From: Flavobacteriales bacterium | GTDB lineage: Bacteria; Bacteroidota; Bacteroidia; CAIKAF01 | Direction of reading: 5' to 3' | DNA length: 64,000 nucleotides | NCBI GenBank assembly: GCA_022402535.1 | Contig: JAKRSD010000012.1 | Location: 147,733 to 211,732, forward strand | Shown: positions 23,213-32,231 of the stretch, one piece after another | How the letters are laid out: each line of letters begins with the position of its first letter | How positions within the stretch are numbered: position 1 is the stretch's first letter | Notes under the pieces: model-generated | Told to the model about the DNA's origin: nothing | The model's input: the letters and a program-made list of their open reading frames with translations, nothing else | The model's database searches: none | Position numbers and translations under genes: made by a program

Positions 23213-25534
23213 CTACTCCTTTAATTCGACCTTAAGAGCTTCTGCAAGTTCTTTCACGGCGTTGCGGTTCCAGGGCAAATCCATTGATTTTGCAATTTTT
23301 CGTTTTTCAGCTTCCGTCAGATGCAGACTCATGGAAATTTCTTTGCTGGAATAATCGGTAAGGTCAAAAACCACATGTTGTAATTTTCCGCCCAAAGCTT
23401 CGGCGACATAATAAAAATACTGTTGATTATGATAAACCTGTATACTGGTCACATTGCCTAAAATTCCACCCAAAGGCGCTATAAATCCTTCTACCAGATT
23501 ACGGATCGGTCTTCTGTCTTTAGCTCTTTCATAATCGGATCGAAGCCCATCGCTGATTTCCAGTAAAATCACCCCATCCGTATTTTCTTCAATCCATTTT
23601 CTGAAGGTAAAAATGTATTTAAGTGCCGTATGAAAACCATAGTTATCCCGAATACCGGCATCCATCACCTCTACTACCGGAATTGTAGGCAGCGAAACGG
23701 GCGGAAGGATAAAAGGAAATGTAGCGTTCATCCGGATGGCCGTGGTCAATGTCAGGTTTTCGGCTCCATGATTTTCGAACAGTCGCGAAAATTCAATGTC
23801 TTCGATTTTGGGATGATAGTTGAATTCTTTGATGGGGGTTTTGTGCGATAAAAATGACATCGGTTGGGCCGAAATCAACAATCTGCGTCCATCATTTATT
23901 ATAGTTGGTGCGAATACAATCAATGGAATCTGAGCTTTGTATTCGGCCGATTTATGTGACACTAAGGGTTTATCCAACAAGTATCCGGTATTTTCATTTA
24001 ATAGTTTTTCAAAGGCGTATCCTCTGTCTTTGGGGTATTCATGGCCCGCGTATTCGAATTTTCCATTTCGGATAAACAAGTCATTGAGTGAAAGGGTAAG
24101 CGCCACAAAATTCAATAAATCTTTGCCCACATTCCTCCTGAGACTGTCTCCATAGTATGAACCCAGCATTTCATTCTGCTTTTTCCACATTAATTCGCGC
24201 AGATAAGTGGATCCGATCATTCCTCCGGAAGAACCCGTCATCATGTATGTGTGGTTCAGAAGTTCTCCCTGCAGCAGACTGTCGGCATGTTGTAATGAAG
24301 TCATGGTCCAATAAGCAGCCTTTGAGCCTCCGCCACTGGCGACCGTAATAATGAGTTTGGGCTTTTTATATTTATTTTTTCCTTGCGATACCTTTTTCTT
24401 CCAGTTATTCAAAATGTTTTCGTGATGGATTTTATCTTCATCCATCACATTTTTCATGGAAAAAATGTGATCGGCTATGGAGTCGGTATTGTAAAAAACC
24501 GGCTCTCTTTTGTAATCCAATCCGTAAACATAGTTTGTATAGACCAAAACCCTTTCAGATACCAAAAAATTTATAATACCAAAAAGAAGAATCACGACAA
24601 AAATGGCCCATCGGCCAAATGCAAAACGAAAAAAACCGGCAAGCATTAAAAGTACGGTACTGGCCAGCAAAATCGCAGCGGCAGCGGGAATCTGAAAGGC
24701 TGGTTCTTCTCTGAAAATACCAAATATCAACAGGGATATCATGGTTAAAATTTGAAATACAGCCGAATTGAAATGATTTTTACGAAATACTTCGTCCAAC
24801 ATTTCGTACGGATAATGCATACCGGAACGGGCGTAACGAATACTTATAGGATTATTCAGATAGGTTTCCACAGGCCATTCTTCGGCCCGTTGTGAATAAG
24901 TAGAATCAAAAATTCGCCAAAATTTTCTTCCCGGTTTTAGCTTTCTTTTTTTCCCCCGACCCACTGTGCTCCTTGCCCGGCTTTTACGAAGTACTTTTCG
25001 CCCAAATAGTTTTTTCAAATCGCGACTCAGGGCAAAAAAGTAGGTGTACATTAAAAAGTTAAATACCAAAATCCCTAACACCAATGCGCCGGCAAAATAG
25101 TAAGGGTTAATCCCCGTGAGCAGTTCAGCTTTATACTGAAAGCGTATTATACCCACAATATAAGAAGCTACAAAAGCAAATGGGATAAGTGAGTTATTGA
25201 GCGAGTATTTAAAAAACGGACGGGATAAAGTGGCCAGAAAAGGGAAAGCCCTACTGTTCAGTATATAGCTGGAAATTTGGAAAGCAGCAATAAACCCACC
25301 CAAAGCAATTCCGATAATAAAAAAGGATGTGAACGAAATCTTACCCAAATATTCAGGTGCAAGAAAAAGATACCGGATACCCAACGAATTGCCGACCCAT
25401 CCATGCAAGAAGGCGGTTATAATAGCCCAAAAGAAAAGAAGCAAAAAATTTCGTTGTAACTGGATAAGCAACAACTGGATAGGGAAAAAATAAACCACTC
25501 GTTTCCAAAGGGCTATTTTTTCGGTGCGTTTCAT
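23213..25534 (-). CDS. membrane-anchored patatin-like phospholipase
   Basis: A 773-residue protein. The first half (about residues 1-330) has at least six hydrophobic segments, so the protein is embedded in the inner membrane. The second half is a patatin domain: the oxyanion motif VASGGGSKAAYW near 398, the nucleophile in MTGSSGGMIGS (GxSxG) near 437, and the catalytic aspartate in DAGIRDNYG (DxG/A) near 622. It should hydrolyse acyl esters of membrane lipids. A basic stretch (KKLFGRKVLRKSRARS) lies between membrane segments. The fusion to a long membrane region is unlike the soluble or autotransporter patatins. Promoter is not clear. Confidence 0.83.
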   Translation of the reverse strand: MKRTEKIALWKRVVYFFPIQLLLIQLQRNFLLLFFWAIITAFLHGWVGNSLGIRYLFLAPEYLGKISFTSFFIIGIALGGFIAAFQISSYILNSRAFPFLATLSRPFFKYSLNNSLIPFAFVASYIVGIIRFQYKAELLTGINPYYFAGALVLGILVFNFLMYTYFFALSRDLKKLFGRKVLRKSRARSTVGRGKKRKLKPGRKFWRIFDSTYSQRAEEWPVETYLNNPISIRYARSGMHYPYEMLDEVFRKNHFNSAVFQILTMISLLIFGIFREEPAFQIPAAAAILLASTVLLMLAGFFRFAFGRWAIFVVILLFGIINFLVSERVLVYTNYVYGLDYKREPVFYNTDSIADHIFSMKNVMDEDKIHHENILNNWKKKVSQGKNKYKKPKLIITVASGGGSKAAYWTMTSLQHADSLLQGELLNHTYMMTGSSGGMIGSTYLRELMWKKQNEMLGSYYGDSLRRNVGKDLLNFVALTLSLNDLFIRNGKFEYAGHEYPKDRGYAFEKLLNENTGYLLDKPLVSHKSAEYKAQIPLIVFAPTIINDGRRLLISAQPMSFLSHKTPIKEFNYHPKIEDIEFSRLFENHGAENLTLTTAIRMNATFPFILPPVSLPTIPVVEVMDAGIRDNYGFHTALKYIFTFRKWIEENTDGVILLEISDGLRSDYERAKDRRPIRNLVEGFIAPLGGILGNVTSIQVYHNQQYFYYVAEALGGKLQHVVFDLTDYSSKEISMSLHLTEAEKRKIAKSMDLPWNRNAVKELAEALKVELKE

Positions 25535-25653
25535 GTATTCAGCAATGTCATTTTCTGGTCAGGTAAATGTAACAGAAAAGAAACAAGAAACGAAATTAAT
25601 TTAGTGCGTAGTGAAAATTATTAAATCTGGTTTGTGAAACCGAACAATGCATT

Positions 25654-26820
25654 TTAAGAAAACAATCCTCTAAACCATTCGGCAATGGAATTTCGTATTC
25701 CTTCATTTACACCAATAGCCAAAAGCATTGATACGGCCAAACCAATAGCTGCCATAAGAGAGTCTTTTCCAACCATTCTCAAGGCTTTTTTCTTGTGGAT
25801 ATTACCTTCCTTTTTGCGGGAAAGGCTTACGGCAATTTCTCTACCCCCGATTACACCCAAAAATACCCAGGTTGTACTCATGGGAATAGTACTTATAAAC
25901 AATTTGTATATCATCAGTAACACGTAGGTCATATCTACCAGTGTAGCGGCTCTCACATCCGAAATACGAACTTTTTCGCTCACCACGTCCTGAATTTTAT
26001 CACCCCTCAGGTAAAAGAGTATTCCCAACCCGGCAAATATTACCCCGGCAAATCCCAAAAATTCATATAAATTCAGTTTCCTGGGAAGAAAAACGGCAAT
26101 ATTAGACGCATCCTGCATAAGCCATACTGACCACAAAGAACCACTGATAACCCACTGGGCTACTGTCCAACCCACATGGGCTTTTCTGGATTTAAAATAG
26201 GTTTTTATAAAATTGTAACCGGCATACCAGATAATAAATGAAAGTATAAATGCTAAGGCATATCCACTCAAGCTTTTACCTACCACTGACGTAATTCCCG
26301 ATGTATTGGCACTGAATACACTTAAAAGTAGAAAAGTGGTAGAAACGGGCATCTTAAGGCGGGTTAAAACTAAAAGTACCAAAGGGGCTACCAGTTGTAA
26401 ATAAGAAAATCCATTTCCGATTCCCTGTTGCTCCAATTCGTAAGGATTCGGGTATTTTGTATTTCCTTCAGAATCTAAAAGCCTTTGATATGTTACGTCT
26501 CCATCATAAATCAAGTAACTTGCTGTAACAGTGCCTAAAAAAATCAATCCGGTGAAAATCCAAAGAAACCACCATTTTTTATCGCGGTTCGACTCAATGA
26601 AAGTGCCTAAAGACTGAATACTGTCATTCGCCACAGCCGAATACGCAGCAAAAATAAAACCTAACCACATGGCAATGTAAGTATACTGCAATACCAATGC
26701 AGAAAGAACAAGGCAGAAACCGATAAAAATGGCGAAAGTTTTTTCTTCAGCAACTAATCGAACTACATCTAATGGAAATTTTCTTTTTCCGGGTTTGGGG
26801 ATGATTTTCTTTTTGCCCAT
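25654..26820 (-). CDS. PiT-family-like inorganic phosphate transporter
   Basis: A 388-residue protein with about ten membrane segments that resembles the PiT family of phosphate/cation symporters. The paired repeats are visible: GFIFAAYSAVANDSIQSLGTF near residues 54-74 stands for the family GxNDxxxxxG motif, and PVSTTFLLLSVFSA near 158 and PMSTTWVFLGVIGGREIAV near 315 stand for the paired PxSTT motifs. Key asparagine-aspartate (AND) and STT residues remain, but spacing differs from E. coli PitA and the protein is shorter, so a different anion is possible. Not in an obvious operon. Confidence 0.72.
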   Translation of the reverse strand: MGKKKIIPKPGKRKFPLDVVRLVAEEKTFAIFIGFCLVLSALVLQYTYIAMWLGFIFAAYSAVANDSIQSLGTFIESNRDKKWWFLWIFTGLIFLGTVTASYLIYDGDVTYQRLLDSEGNTKYPNPYELEQQGIGNGFSYLQLVAPLVLLVLTRLKMPVSTTFLLLSVFSANTSGITSVVGKSLSGYALAFILSFIIWYAGYNFIKTYFKSRKAHVGWTVAQWVISGSLWSVWLMQDASNIAVFLPRKLNLYEFLGFAGVIFAGLGILFYLRGDKIQDVVSEKVRISDVRAATLVDMTYVLLMIYKLFISTIPMSTTWVFLGVIGGREIAVSLSRKKEGNIHKKKALRMVGKDSLMAAIGLAVSMLLAIGVNEGIRNSIAEWFRGLFS

Positions 26821-26934
26821 ACTAAATGGCTGCTATAATTTGCGCAAAGGTGAGAAGTTAACAGAATGCAGACCCGATTCTAATATTAACAAATTGTTAA
26901 GCGGGCATTACATTAATGTAACAAATCTACATGC

Positions 26935-27354
26935 TTAAACAAACAAAAATAACACTAAAGCATTGAATATCATATAAGGTACAAGTGATGCGGCTCCGGC
27001 ATAATCCTTTGCAAGGCGCTGGCCCAAAAACAAGGACACAAAAGTGAGCAGCCCTAAAGAAAGCCCAATAATGGCAATAGGCGTATGCCCTATAATAAGT
27101 AAAACACCAAGTCCGGAAAGACATAGAACACCCGTGAGCACTTCCTGAAGCGTAAGTACCGTTAAAATGAAAGGCACAGTATTTTTAAGTGGAGAATTGG
27201 CAAAATGCCCTTTCAGCCACTCCAGATTTCCTTTTCGGTCAGAAATTTTGTCTAATCCTGACTGAATAAAGAGAATAGACAAAACAATCAATCCAAATGA
27301 TTTTAAAATCAGGTAAATAAGACCAGAATCAAAACAGGAGCCATGATCGCACAT
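26935..27354 (-). CDS. DoxX-like membrane protein
   Basis: A 139-residue protein with four hydrophobic segments. The first segment, FIQSGLDKISDRKGNLEWLKGHF, has the DoxX-type pattern (fi..GlhKl.d......wf......). DoxX-family proteins are small membrane proteins linked to quinone redox chemistry and detoxification, with no clear single activity. It lies 33 nt upstream-side of the FMN reductase gene on the same strand, which would fit a shared redox role but is not proof. Confidence 0.72.
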   Translation of the reverse strand: MCDHGSCFDSGLIYLILKSFGLIVLSILFIQSGLDKISDRKGNLEWLKGHFANSPLKNTVPFILTVLTLQEVLTGVLCLSGLGVLLIIGHTPIAIIGLSLGLLTFVSLFLGQRLAKDYAGAASLVPYMIFNALVLFLFV

Positions 27355-27387
27355 ATATCAATACGTTTATTGTGTAGTACAAATAAA

Positions 27388-27912
27388 CTAAAATTCAATA
27401 AACTGCCTGCAATGTTTTTCGAGTGCCTTCAACGTATCGGCATCCTTAATTTCTTTTTGTTCTCCCAAAAGCGAATTAAAACGCGAAACCGGAAGCCGGT
27501 TGTGCATTACGTGTACGCCTAAATGCATGAGCACATCCGTGAGGTGATCCATCCCACGGAGATTGCCGGCTCGTCCGGTAGCCATTCCGATTAAGGCTGC
27601 TTTTTTTCCCTTGATCCAATCAGGTGATATCCCATCAATAAAAACTTTAAGCACTCCAGGGTAACTCCCATTATATTCGGGAATTACGAAAACTAATTTT
27701 TCTGAAGGAAGAATAAAATCTTCCGCTACTTGTTGCAGTTTACTGCCAGCTCCTGAGAACACCGGATTGGTAAACAACATATCCTCCGGAAGCTTCCTGA
27801 AATCTAAGTAAACCGTATCGGGATGAATATTTTTTAACGTATCGAAATATTTTTTCGCCAGAATCTGAGTCTGATTATGTTCACGATTTGTGCATGAAAG
27901 TACTGTAATCAT
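27388..27912 (-). CDS. NAD(P)H-dependent FMN reductase, flavodoxin-like fold
   Basis: A 174-residue protein of the NADPH-dependent FMN reductase family (SsuE/azoreductase-like). It opens MITVLSCTNREHNQTQILAK, which matches the strand and flavin phosphate loop of the fold (i.gS.r..s.t..ia), and has FVIPEYNGSYPGVLKVFIDG at about residues 73-92, the second flavin contact. The frame is open upstream to 28053, but that extension crosses the parA promoter and start, so ATG 27912 is preferred. It is divergent from parA. Physiological acceptor unknown. Confidence 0.85.
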   Translation of the reverse strand: MITVLSCTNREHNQTQILAKKYFDTLKNIHPDTVYLDFRKLPEDMLFTNPVFSGAGSKLQQVAEDFILPSEKLVFVIPEYNGSYPGVLKVFIDGISPDWIKGKKAALIGMATGRAGNLRGMDHLTDVLMHLGVHVMHNRLPVSRFNSLLGEQKEIKDADTLKALEKHCRQFIEF

Positions 27913-27981
27913 TGATAACCAATAAAATAACCTATGTTTAAAACTACCCCTATAATTGCGCCCAAAAGGGCAATTAATGAT

Positions 27982-27989
27982 TAAATTTG
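27982..27989 (+). promoter_or_regulatory. -7 box TAAATTTG upstream of parA
   Basis: TAAATTTG lies 44 nt before the parA ATG. The -33 position has only TTGC (27957). An imperfect dyad with GCCC-AAAA-GGGC at its core lies just upstream (27959-27970) and could bind a regulator. Confidence 0.5.
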
Positions 27990-28033
27990 CCTTCCTGATT
28001 TTAGGACGAACAATTGCAAAGTAACACAACAAA

Positions 28034-28843
28034 ATGGGAAAAGTTATTTCCATAGCGAATCAAAAAGGCGGAGTGGGCAAAACCACTACGGCCATCAATC
28101 TGGCAGCCGGGTTGGCTGTATTAGAGTATAAAACCTTAATTATTGATGCCGATCCACAGGCTAATGCTACATCGGGTATAGGATTTGACCAACGCAATAT
28201 CAAAACCAGCATCTATGACTGTATGCTGAACGATGTTGCTCCTGAAGACATTATTTTACAAACGGGCACGCCCAATCTGGATATCATTCCTTCGCATATT
28301 GACCTGGTGGGCGCCGAACTGGAAATGAAAGATATGCCCCGCAGGGAATACATGATGAAGCGGGTATTGGACAAGCTCAAAGAAAAATACCAATTTATCA
28401 TCATTGACTGTTCTCCTTCGCTGGGATTGGTTACCGTAAATGCGCTGGTGGCTTCTGATTCGGTGATTATTCCCGTGCAGTGTGAGTATTTTGCCTTAGA
28501 AGGTTTAGGAAAACTGCTGAATACGGTAAAAATCGTGCAGTCTCGCCTGAACACCGAGCTCGAAATTGAAGGCATCCTGCTCACTATGTTCGACCGCAGG
28601 TTAAGACTGAGCAATCAGGTGGTGGAAGATGTACAGACTAATTTCGGGAGTCTGGTTTTCGAAACACTGATTAACCGAAATACCACCCTGGGCGAAGCTC
28701 CCAGTCATGGTGAATCGGTGATTATGTACGACATTGAATCAAAAGGAGCACAGAATTACCTGGATTTGGCCAGAGAAATTCTACAACGAAACGACCTGAC
28801 CCAAATGAAAAATAAGGATAAAATTATCAACACCGAAGAATGA
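28034..28843 (+). CDS. parA: chromosome partitioning ATPase ParA (Soj)
   Basis: A 269-residue ParA/Soj ATPase. It begins MGKVISIANQKGGVGKTTTAINLA, the deviant Walker A motif, followed by IIDADPQANAT (about residues 36-46) and YQFIIIDCSPSLGLVTVNAL near 119-138. Short N-terminus and no HTH mark it as the chromosomal type. With ParB bound at parS sites it moves and separates replication origins on the nucleoid. It is the first gene of parA-parB-DUF5683-dapB, a conserved order in Bacteroidota, and overlaps parB by 4 nt. Confidence 0.96.
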   Translation: MGKVISIANQKGGVGKTTTAINLAAGLAVLEYKTLIIDADPQANATSGIGFDQRNIKTSIYDCMLNDVAPEDIILQTGTPNLDIIPSHIDLVGAELEMKDMPRREYMMKRVLDKLKEKYQFIIIDCSPSLGLVTVNALVASDSVIIPVQCEYFALEGLGKLLNTVKIVQSRLNTELEIEGILLTMFDRRLRLSNQVVEDVQTNFGSLVFETLINRNTTLGEAPSHGESVIMYDIESKGAQNYLDLAREILQRNDLTQMKNKDKIINTEE

Positions 28844-29733
28844 ACGCAAAGAAAAAAGGGCTTGGAAGAGGCTTAAGCGCTCTGCTTAGCAACCATGAAG
28901 ACAATGCAGAATTACTGACTCCGGAAGCCGCAGAAAAAATGCCGACCGGGGTGGCCGCCATTCCCATTGATAAAATTGAAACCAATCCGTTTCAACCCAG
29001 AACCGAGTTCGACAGCGAAGCCTTGGAAGAACTTGCCGAATCCATCAGGGCATTAGGAATCATACAGCCCATTTCCGTTAGGAAAATGGATGACGGCTCG
29101 TTCCAGCTTATTTCGGGCGAAAGGCGATTCAGAGCCTCCAAAATGGCCGGGTTATCTGAAATTCCGGCCTATGTGCGTACGGCAAATGACCAGGGAATGC
29201 TGGAAATGGCCATTGTGGAAAACATTCAGCGCGAAAACCTGAATGCCATTGAGGTGGCACTCTCTTTCAAAAGATTGGCCGATGAATGTAATCTGACCCA
29301 GGAAAAACTGAGTGAAAGAGTAGCCAAAAAACGCTCCACCATCACCAATTATCTGAGATTATTAAAATTACCGGTTGAAATTCAACTGGGAATACAGAAA
29401 AATATTATCAGCATGGGGCATGCCCGAGCCCTGATTAATCTGCCCACCGAAGCGAAACAGCTCAAAATATTCAATAAAATCATTGAAGAAGGACTGTCCG
29501 TTAGAGCGGTGGAAGATTTGGTAAGAAAACTTTCAGAAAATAAGACTAAAACAACAGGAAATAAGACACCGGGCGACGATAAACATCCTTATGAATCGTT
29601 GGTGGTGAAGCTGGTTGACTTTTTCCGGACTAATGTTGAAATCAAAGAAGGCAAAAAGGGCGATGGAAAAATAACCCTGAGTTATTCATCTCCCGAAGAC
29701 CTTAACCGGATATTAAAACTTATCGAAAAATAA
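28840..29733 (+). CDS. parB: chromosome partitioning protein ParB (Spo0J)
   Basis: A 297-residue ParB. It opens with KKKGLGRGLSALLS, the ParA-interacting peptide, then the N-terminal CTPase domain with ISGERRFRASKMAG at about residues 88-101 and VENIQRENLNAIE near 126, the HTH region LSERVAKKRSTITNYLRLLKL near 152-172, and a C-terminal dimerisation domain. It binds parS and spreads by CTP-dependent clamping. No parS sequence (TGTTTCACGTGAAACA) is present in the window, although CGTTTCACGT occurs at 29740-29749 just after the gene and resembles half of it. Overlap with parA suggests coupled translation. Confidence 0.95.
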   Translation: MNAKKKGLGRGLSALLSNHEDNAELLTPEAAEKMPTGVAAIPIDKIETNPFQPRTEFDSEALEELAESIRALGIIQPISVRKMDDGSFQLISGERRFRASKMAGLSEIPAYVRTANDQGMLEMAIVENIQRENLNAIEVALSFKRLADECNLTQEKLSERVAKKRSTITNYLRLLKLPVEIQLGIQKNIISMGHARALINLPTEAKQLKIFNKIIEEGLSVRAVEDLVRKLSENKTKTTGNKTPGDDKHPYESLVVKLVDFFRTNVEIKEGKKGDGKITLSYSSPEDLNRILKLIEK

Positions 29734-29766
29734 AGCCCTTCGTTTCACGTTTGGGTGGGACGATTT

Positions 29767-30450
29767 ATGAAAAAAAGTCTGCACATATTCCTTATTTCAG
29801 GCGTTTTTAGCCTCTTTGGAATATTGTGTACTTTCCACTCTGCGTCAGCTCAGACTGAACCGGATTCTACCCAGATAAAAACAGGCGGAAAAATTAAAAT
29901 TTCTTCTTCTGATTCCGCTTCGGTTATTGCGGTGGCTGATTCTGCCAACACATCAAAAAGCAAGAAACCCAAACCTGATTTCCGCTACCATTCTCCCGTA
30001 AAAGCCACTTGGATGTCGGCTGTATTGCCCAGTCTGGGCCAATTTTACAATCGAAGGTACTGGAAACCACCTATCATTTATGTGGGTTTGGGTGTTTCGC
30101 TTTATTTTTTGATAGACAACCAACAAAAATTCATCATTGCCCGGAATTCTTATCGGGCCCGGGTAGGCGTTTCAGGTTTCACCGTTCATCCCAAATACGA
30201 AACCTATTCAGCCGATCAGATTCTATCTGACCGCGATTTCTACAGAACAAACCGCGATTACAGCATCATCGGTGTAGGGCTGGTTTACGCACTGAACATA
30301 GTAGATGCGGCTGTAGATGCCCATTTGCGCACCTTTGATGTAAGTGACGATTTAAGCATGAAAATCAGACCCGCCCTGCAATGGACGGCAAACAATACAA
30401 ATACTTGGGGCTCGCCCAACACAGGAATTAAAGTAGCGTTGACTTTTTAA
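29767..30450 (+). CDS. DUF5683 membrane protein
   Basis: A 227-residue protein with a signal peptide (to about HSASA, residue 26), a serine- and lysine-rich linker, and the DUF5683 core that begins HSPVKATWMSAVLPSLGQFYNRRYWKPPIIYVGLG near residue 75. Two or three hydrophobic segments follow. The family is widespread in Bacteroidota and nearly always sits between parB and dapB; its function is not known. I start at ATG 29767 rather than the GTG at 29755 because it gives a normal signal peptide. It begins 33 nt after parB. Confidence 0.85.
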   Translation: MKKSLHIFLISGVFSLFGILCTFHSASAQTEPDSTQIKTGGKIKISSSDSASVIAVADSANTSKSKKPKPDFRYHSPVKATWMSAVLPSLGQFYNRRYWKPPIIYVGLGVSLYFLIDNQQKFIIARNSYRARVGVSGFTVHPKYETYSADQILSDRDFYRTNRDYSIIGVGLVYALNIVDAAVDAHLRTFDVSDDLSMKIRPALQWTANNTNTWGSPNTGIKVALTF

Positions 30451-30464
30451 AAAATCATGAAACC

Positions 30465-31187
30465 GTGAAGATTGGAATTTTAGGTTATGGAAAAATGGGC
30501 CGCGAAGTGGAATCGGCCGCACTGGATAAAGGACACGAAATCGTCTGGAAAATTGATGCGTCCAATAAGGATACGCTCACTCCCGAATTGCTTAAAAAGG
30601 CGGATGTTGTGATTGAATTTACTACACCCCACACAGCCGAAGAAAACATAAAAATGGTGCTGAAGGCTGGAATTCCTATCGTGACAGGTTCTACAGGATG
30701 GTATGAAAATCTGGATGAAATAACCGCCTTTTGCCACACACAGAACGGGACGCTGTTTTATGCTTCAAATTTCAGTATCGGGGTGAATCTGTTTTTTGAA
30801 GCCTCCAGATATCTTTCCGAACTTGCTTCTAAATACGCTGAATACACCGTGGATATTGAAGAAATTCATCATACGCAAAAATTAGATGCACCCAGCGGCA
30901 CAGCCATTACCCTGGCTCAGAAAGTGTGCTCGGCACATCCACATTATACGAGTTGGTGTATGGACACCTCTCCCCGCCCCGATGAAATTCCAATTCGGGC
31001 TATTCGCACAGATGCCGTTCCGGGTACCCACACCCTCACTTTTCAGGGGCCAAATGATAAATTAGTGTTTACCCACGAAGCATTCAACCGGAAAGGATTT
31101 GCCTCAGGAGCCGTTACCGCAGCTGAATGGATTATCGGCAAAAAAGGGGTTTACAACATGGATGACCTGCTAAATCTGAAAAAGTAA
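30465..31187 (+). CDS. dapB: 4-hydroxy-tetrahydrodipicolinate reductase DapB
   Basis: A 240-residue DapB, which reduces hydroxy-tetrahydrodipicolinate in the route to meso-diaminopimelate and lysine, needed for peptidoglycan. The nucleotide site is ILGYGKMGREVE (about residues 4-15) and the catalytic motif EIHHTQKLDAPSGTA is near 140-154. It is shorter than E. coli DapB because of compact loops, as in other Bacteroidota. The start is GTG at 30465. A 50-residue membrane protein gene overlaps its stop codon (TAATG). Confidence 0.95.
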   Translation: MKIGILGYGKMGREVESAALDKGHEIVWKIDASNKDTLTPELLKKADVVIEFTTPHTAEENIKMVLKAGIPIVTGSTGWYENLDEITAFCHTQNGTLFYASNFSIGVNLFFEASRYLSELASKYAEYTVDIEEIHHTQKLDAPSGTAITLAQKVCSAHPHYTSWCMDTSPRPDEIPIRAIRTDAVPGTHTLTFQGPNDKLVFTHEAFNRKGFASGAVTAAEWIIGKKGVYNMDDLLNLKK

Positions 31188-31339
31188 TGAGCAAACCTGA
31201 TTTTATCAAATACAAAAAACGCGATAAAATCGGAGGCGGCTATCTGCTGAAAACTCTTGTAGCCGTGCTTATTTTATTTGCCCTGGGGTATCTGACCGTT
31301 GAATTTTTTCGCATTTTTACACAATCCGTGAATAATTAA
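31187..31339 (+). CDS. 50-residue single-pass membrane protein coupled to dapB
   Basis: The ATG at 31187 overlaps the dapB stop codon as TAATG, and the frame runs to TAA at 31337-31339. The 50 residues comprise a basic N-terminus (MSKPDFIKYKKRDKIGGG), one hydrophobic segment of about 20 residues (LLKTLVAVLILFALGYLTVE) and a short polar tail. By the positive-inside rule the N-terminus is cytoplasmic. In related genomes this operon continues with a signal peptidase gene; here that position is taken by this small protein, which has no catalytic residues. Function unknown. Confidence 0.72.
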   Translation: MSKPDFIKYKKRDKIGGGYLLKTLVAVLILFALGYLTVEFFRIFTQSVNN

Positions 31340-31350
31340 TTCGCAATTCT

Positions 31351-32229
31351 ATGAAGTATCTTTTTTCTGTTTGTTTTCTGTTTAGCTCCTTTTCTTTCCT
31401 GGCGGCACAAACACAGCCCGCTGTAATTAAAAAAATTGAAGGAGGATTTAAACATCCCGAATCGGTAGCCTCTGACGGCAGATTCTATTATGTAAGTAAT
31501 CTGGGCGATGTATTAGATCCGATGGCTAAAGACGGAGATGGTTTTATCATGAAACTGAACAAATTTGGCGAAATCATGGAAATGAATGCATTTCCCAATA
31601 TCCGCCTGAATTCTCCTAAAGGCATGACCGTTTTGAATGAAGTGCTTTTTGTAACCGATGTGGACAGTATTTTAGGGATTGACGTAAGAACACGCAAACA
31701 GGTTTGGGGGATGCATATTGAAGGCCCCAAATTTTTAAATGACATTTTAGCCCGCGACGAAAACACCCTGTATGTTACCGCTACGGACGTTCACCAGATT
31801 TATGAAATCGACCTTCTCTCCGATTCTGTGCGCATTATCAGCAATGAATTTACTCCCATGTCGCCCAACGGACTTGGAGCCGATTTGGTAAGCAGTTTTT
31901 TATTTGTGGTTTCCTACGGTACGAATAAAGGACCTGGAGAAATCGGCCGGCTGAACCTGCGAACGGGCGAATATGAAAAAGTGATTGAAGAATCCGGCTT
32001 GTTTGACGGCGTGTTTTACAGCAACGGCAGATATTACGTTTCCGATTGGGGAATAGACGGTAAAGGAAGATTATTTATTTACGATATCCGAAAATCCGGG
32101 CTTAGGGAAATAAAACCGGAAGAAGGTTTCTTCAAAGGTCCTGCCGATTTCTTTTTTGATATACCCACGAAACGCATCTGGCTTCCCTGTATGTTGGAAA
32201 ATGCCGTGTATATTCTGAATTCCAAGTAA
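31351..32229 (+). CDS. secreted SMP-30/NHL-like beta-propeller protein
   Basis: A 292-residue protein with a signal peptide ending LAAQ (about residue 19). The body shows repeated propeller strands (HPESVASDGRFYYVSNLG, LNSPKGMTVLNEVLFVTDVDSI, MSPNGLGADLVSSFLFVVSYG, KGPADFFFDIPTKRIWLP), as in SMP-30/gluconolactonase-like proteins. The metal ligands of true lactonases are not clearly recognisable, so I call only the fold. It lies 11 nt after the small membrane protein gene and may be in the dapB transcript. Periplasmic location is likely. Confidence 0.75.
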   Translation: MKYLFSVCFLFSSFSFLAAQTQPAVIKKIEGGFKHPESVASDGRFYYVSNLGDVLDPMAKDGDGFIMKLNKFGEIMEMNAFPNIRLNSPKGMTVLNEVLFVTDVDSILGIDVRTRKQVWGMHIEGPKFLNDILARDENTLYVTATDVHQIYEIDLLSDSVRIISNEFTPMSPNGLGADLVSSFLFVVSYGTNKGPGEIGRLNLRTGEYEKVIEESGLFDGVFYSNGRYYVSDWGIDGKGRLFIYDIRKSGLREIKPEEGFFKGPADFFFDIPTKRIWLPCMLENAVYILNSK

Positions 32230-32231
32230 TT

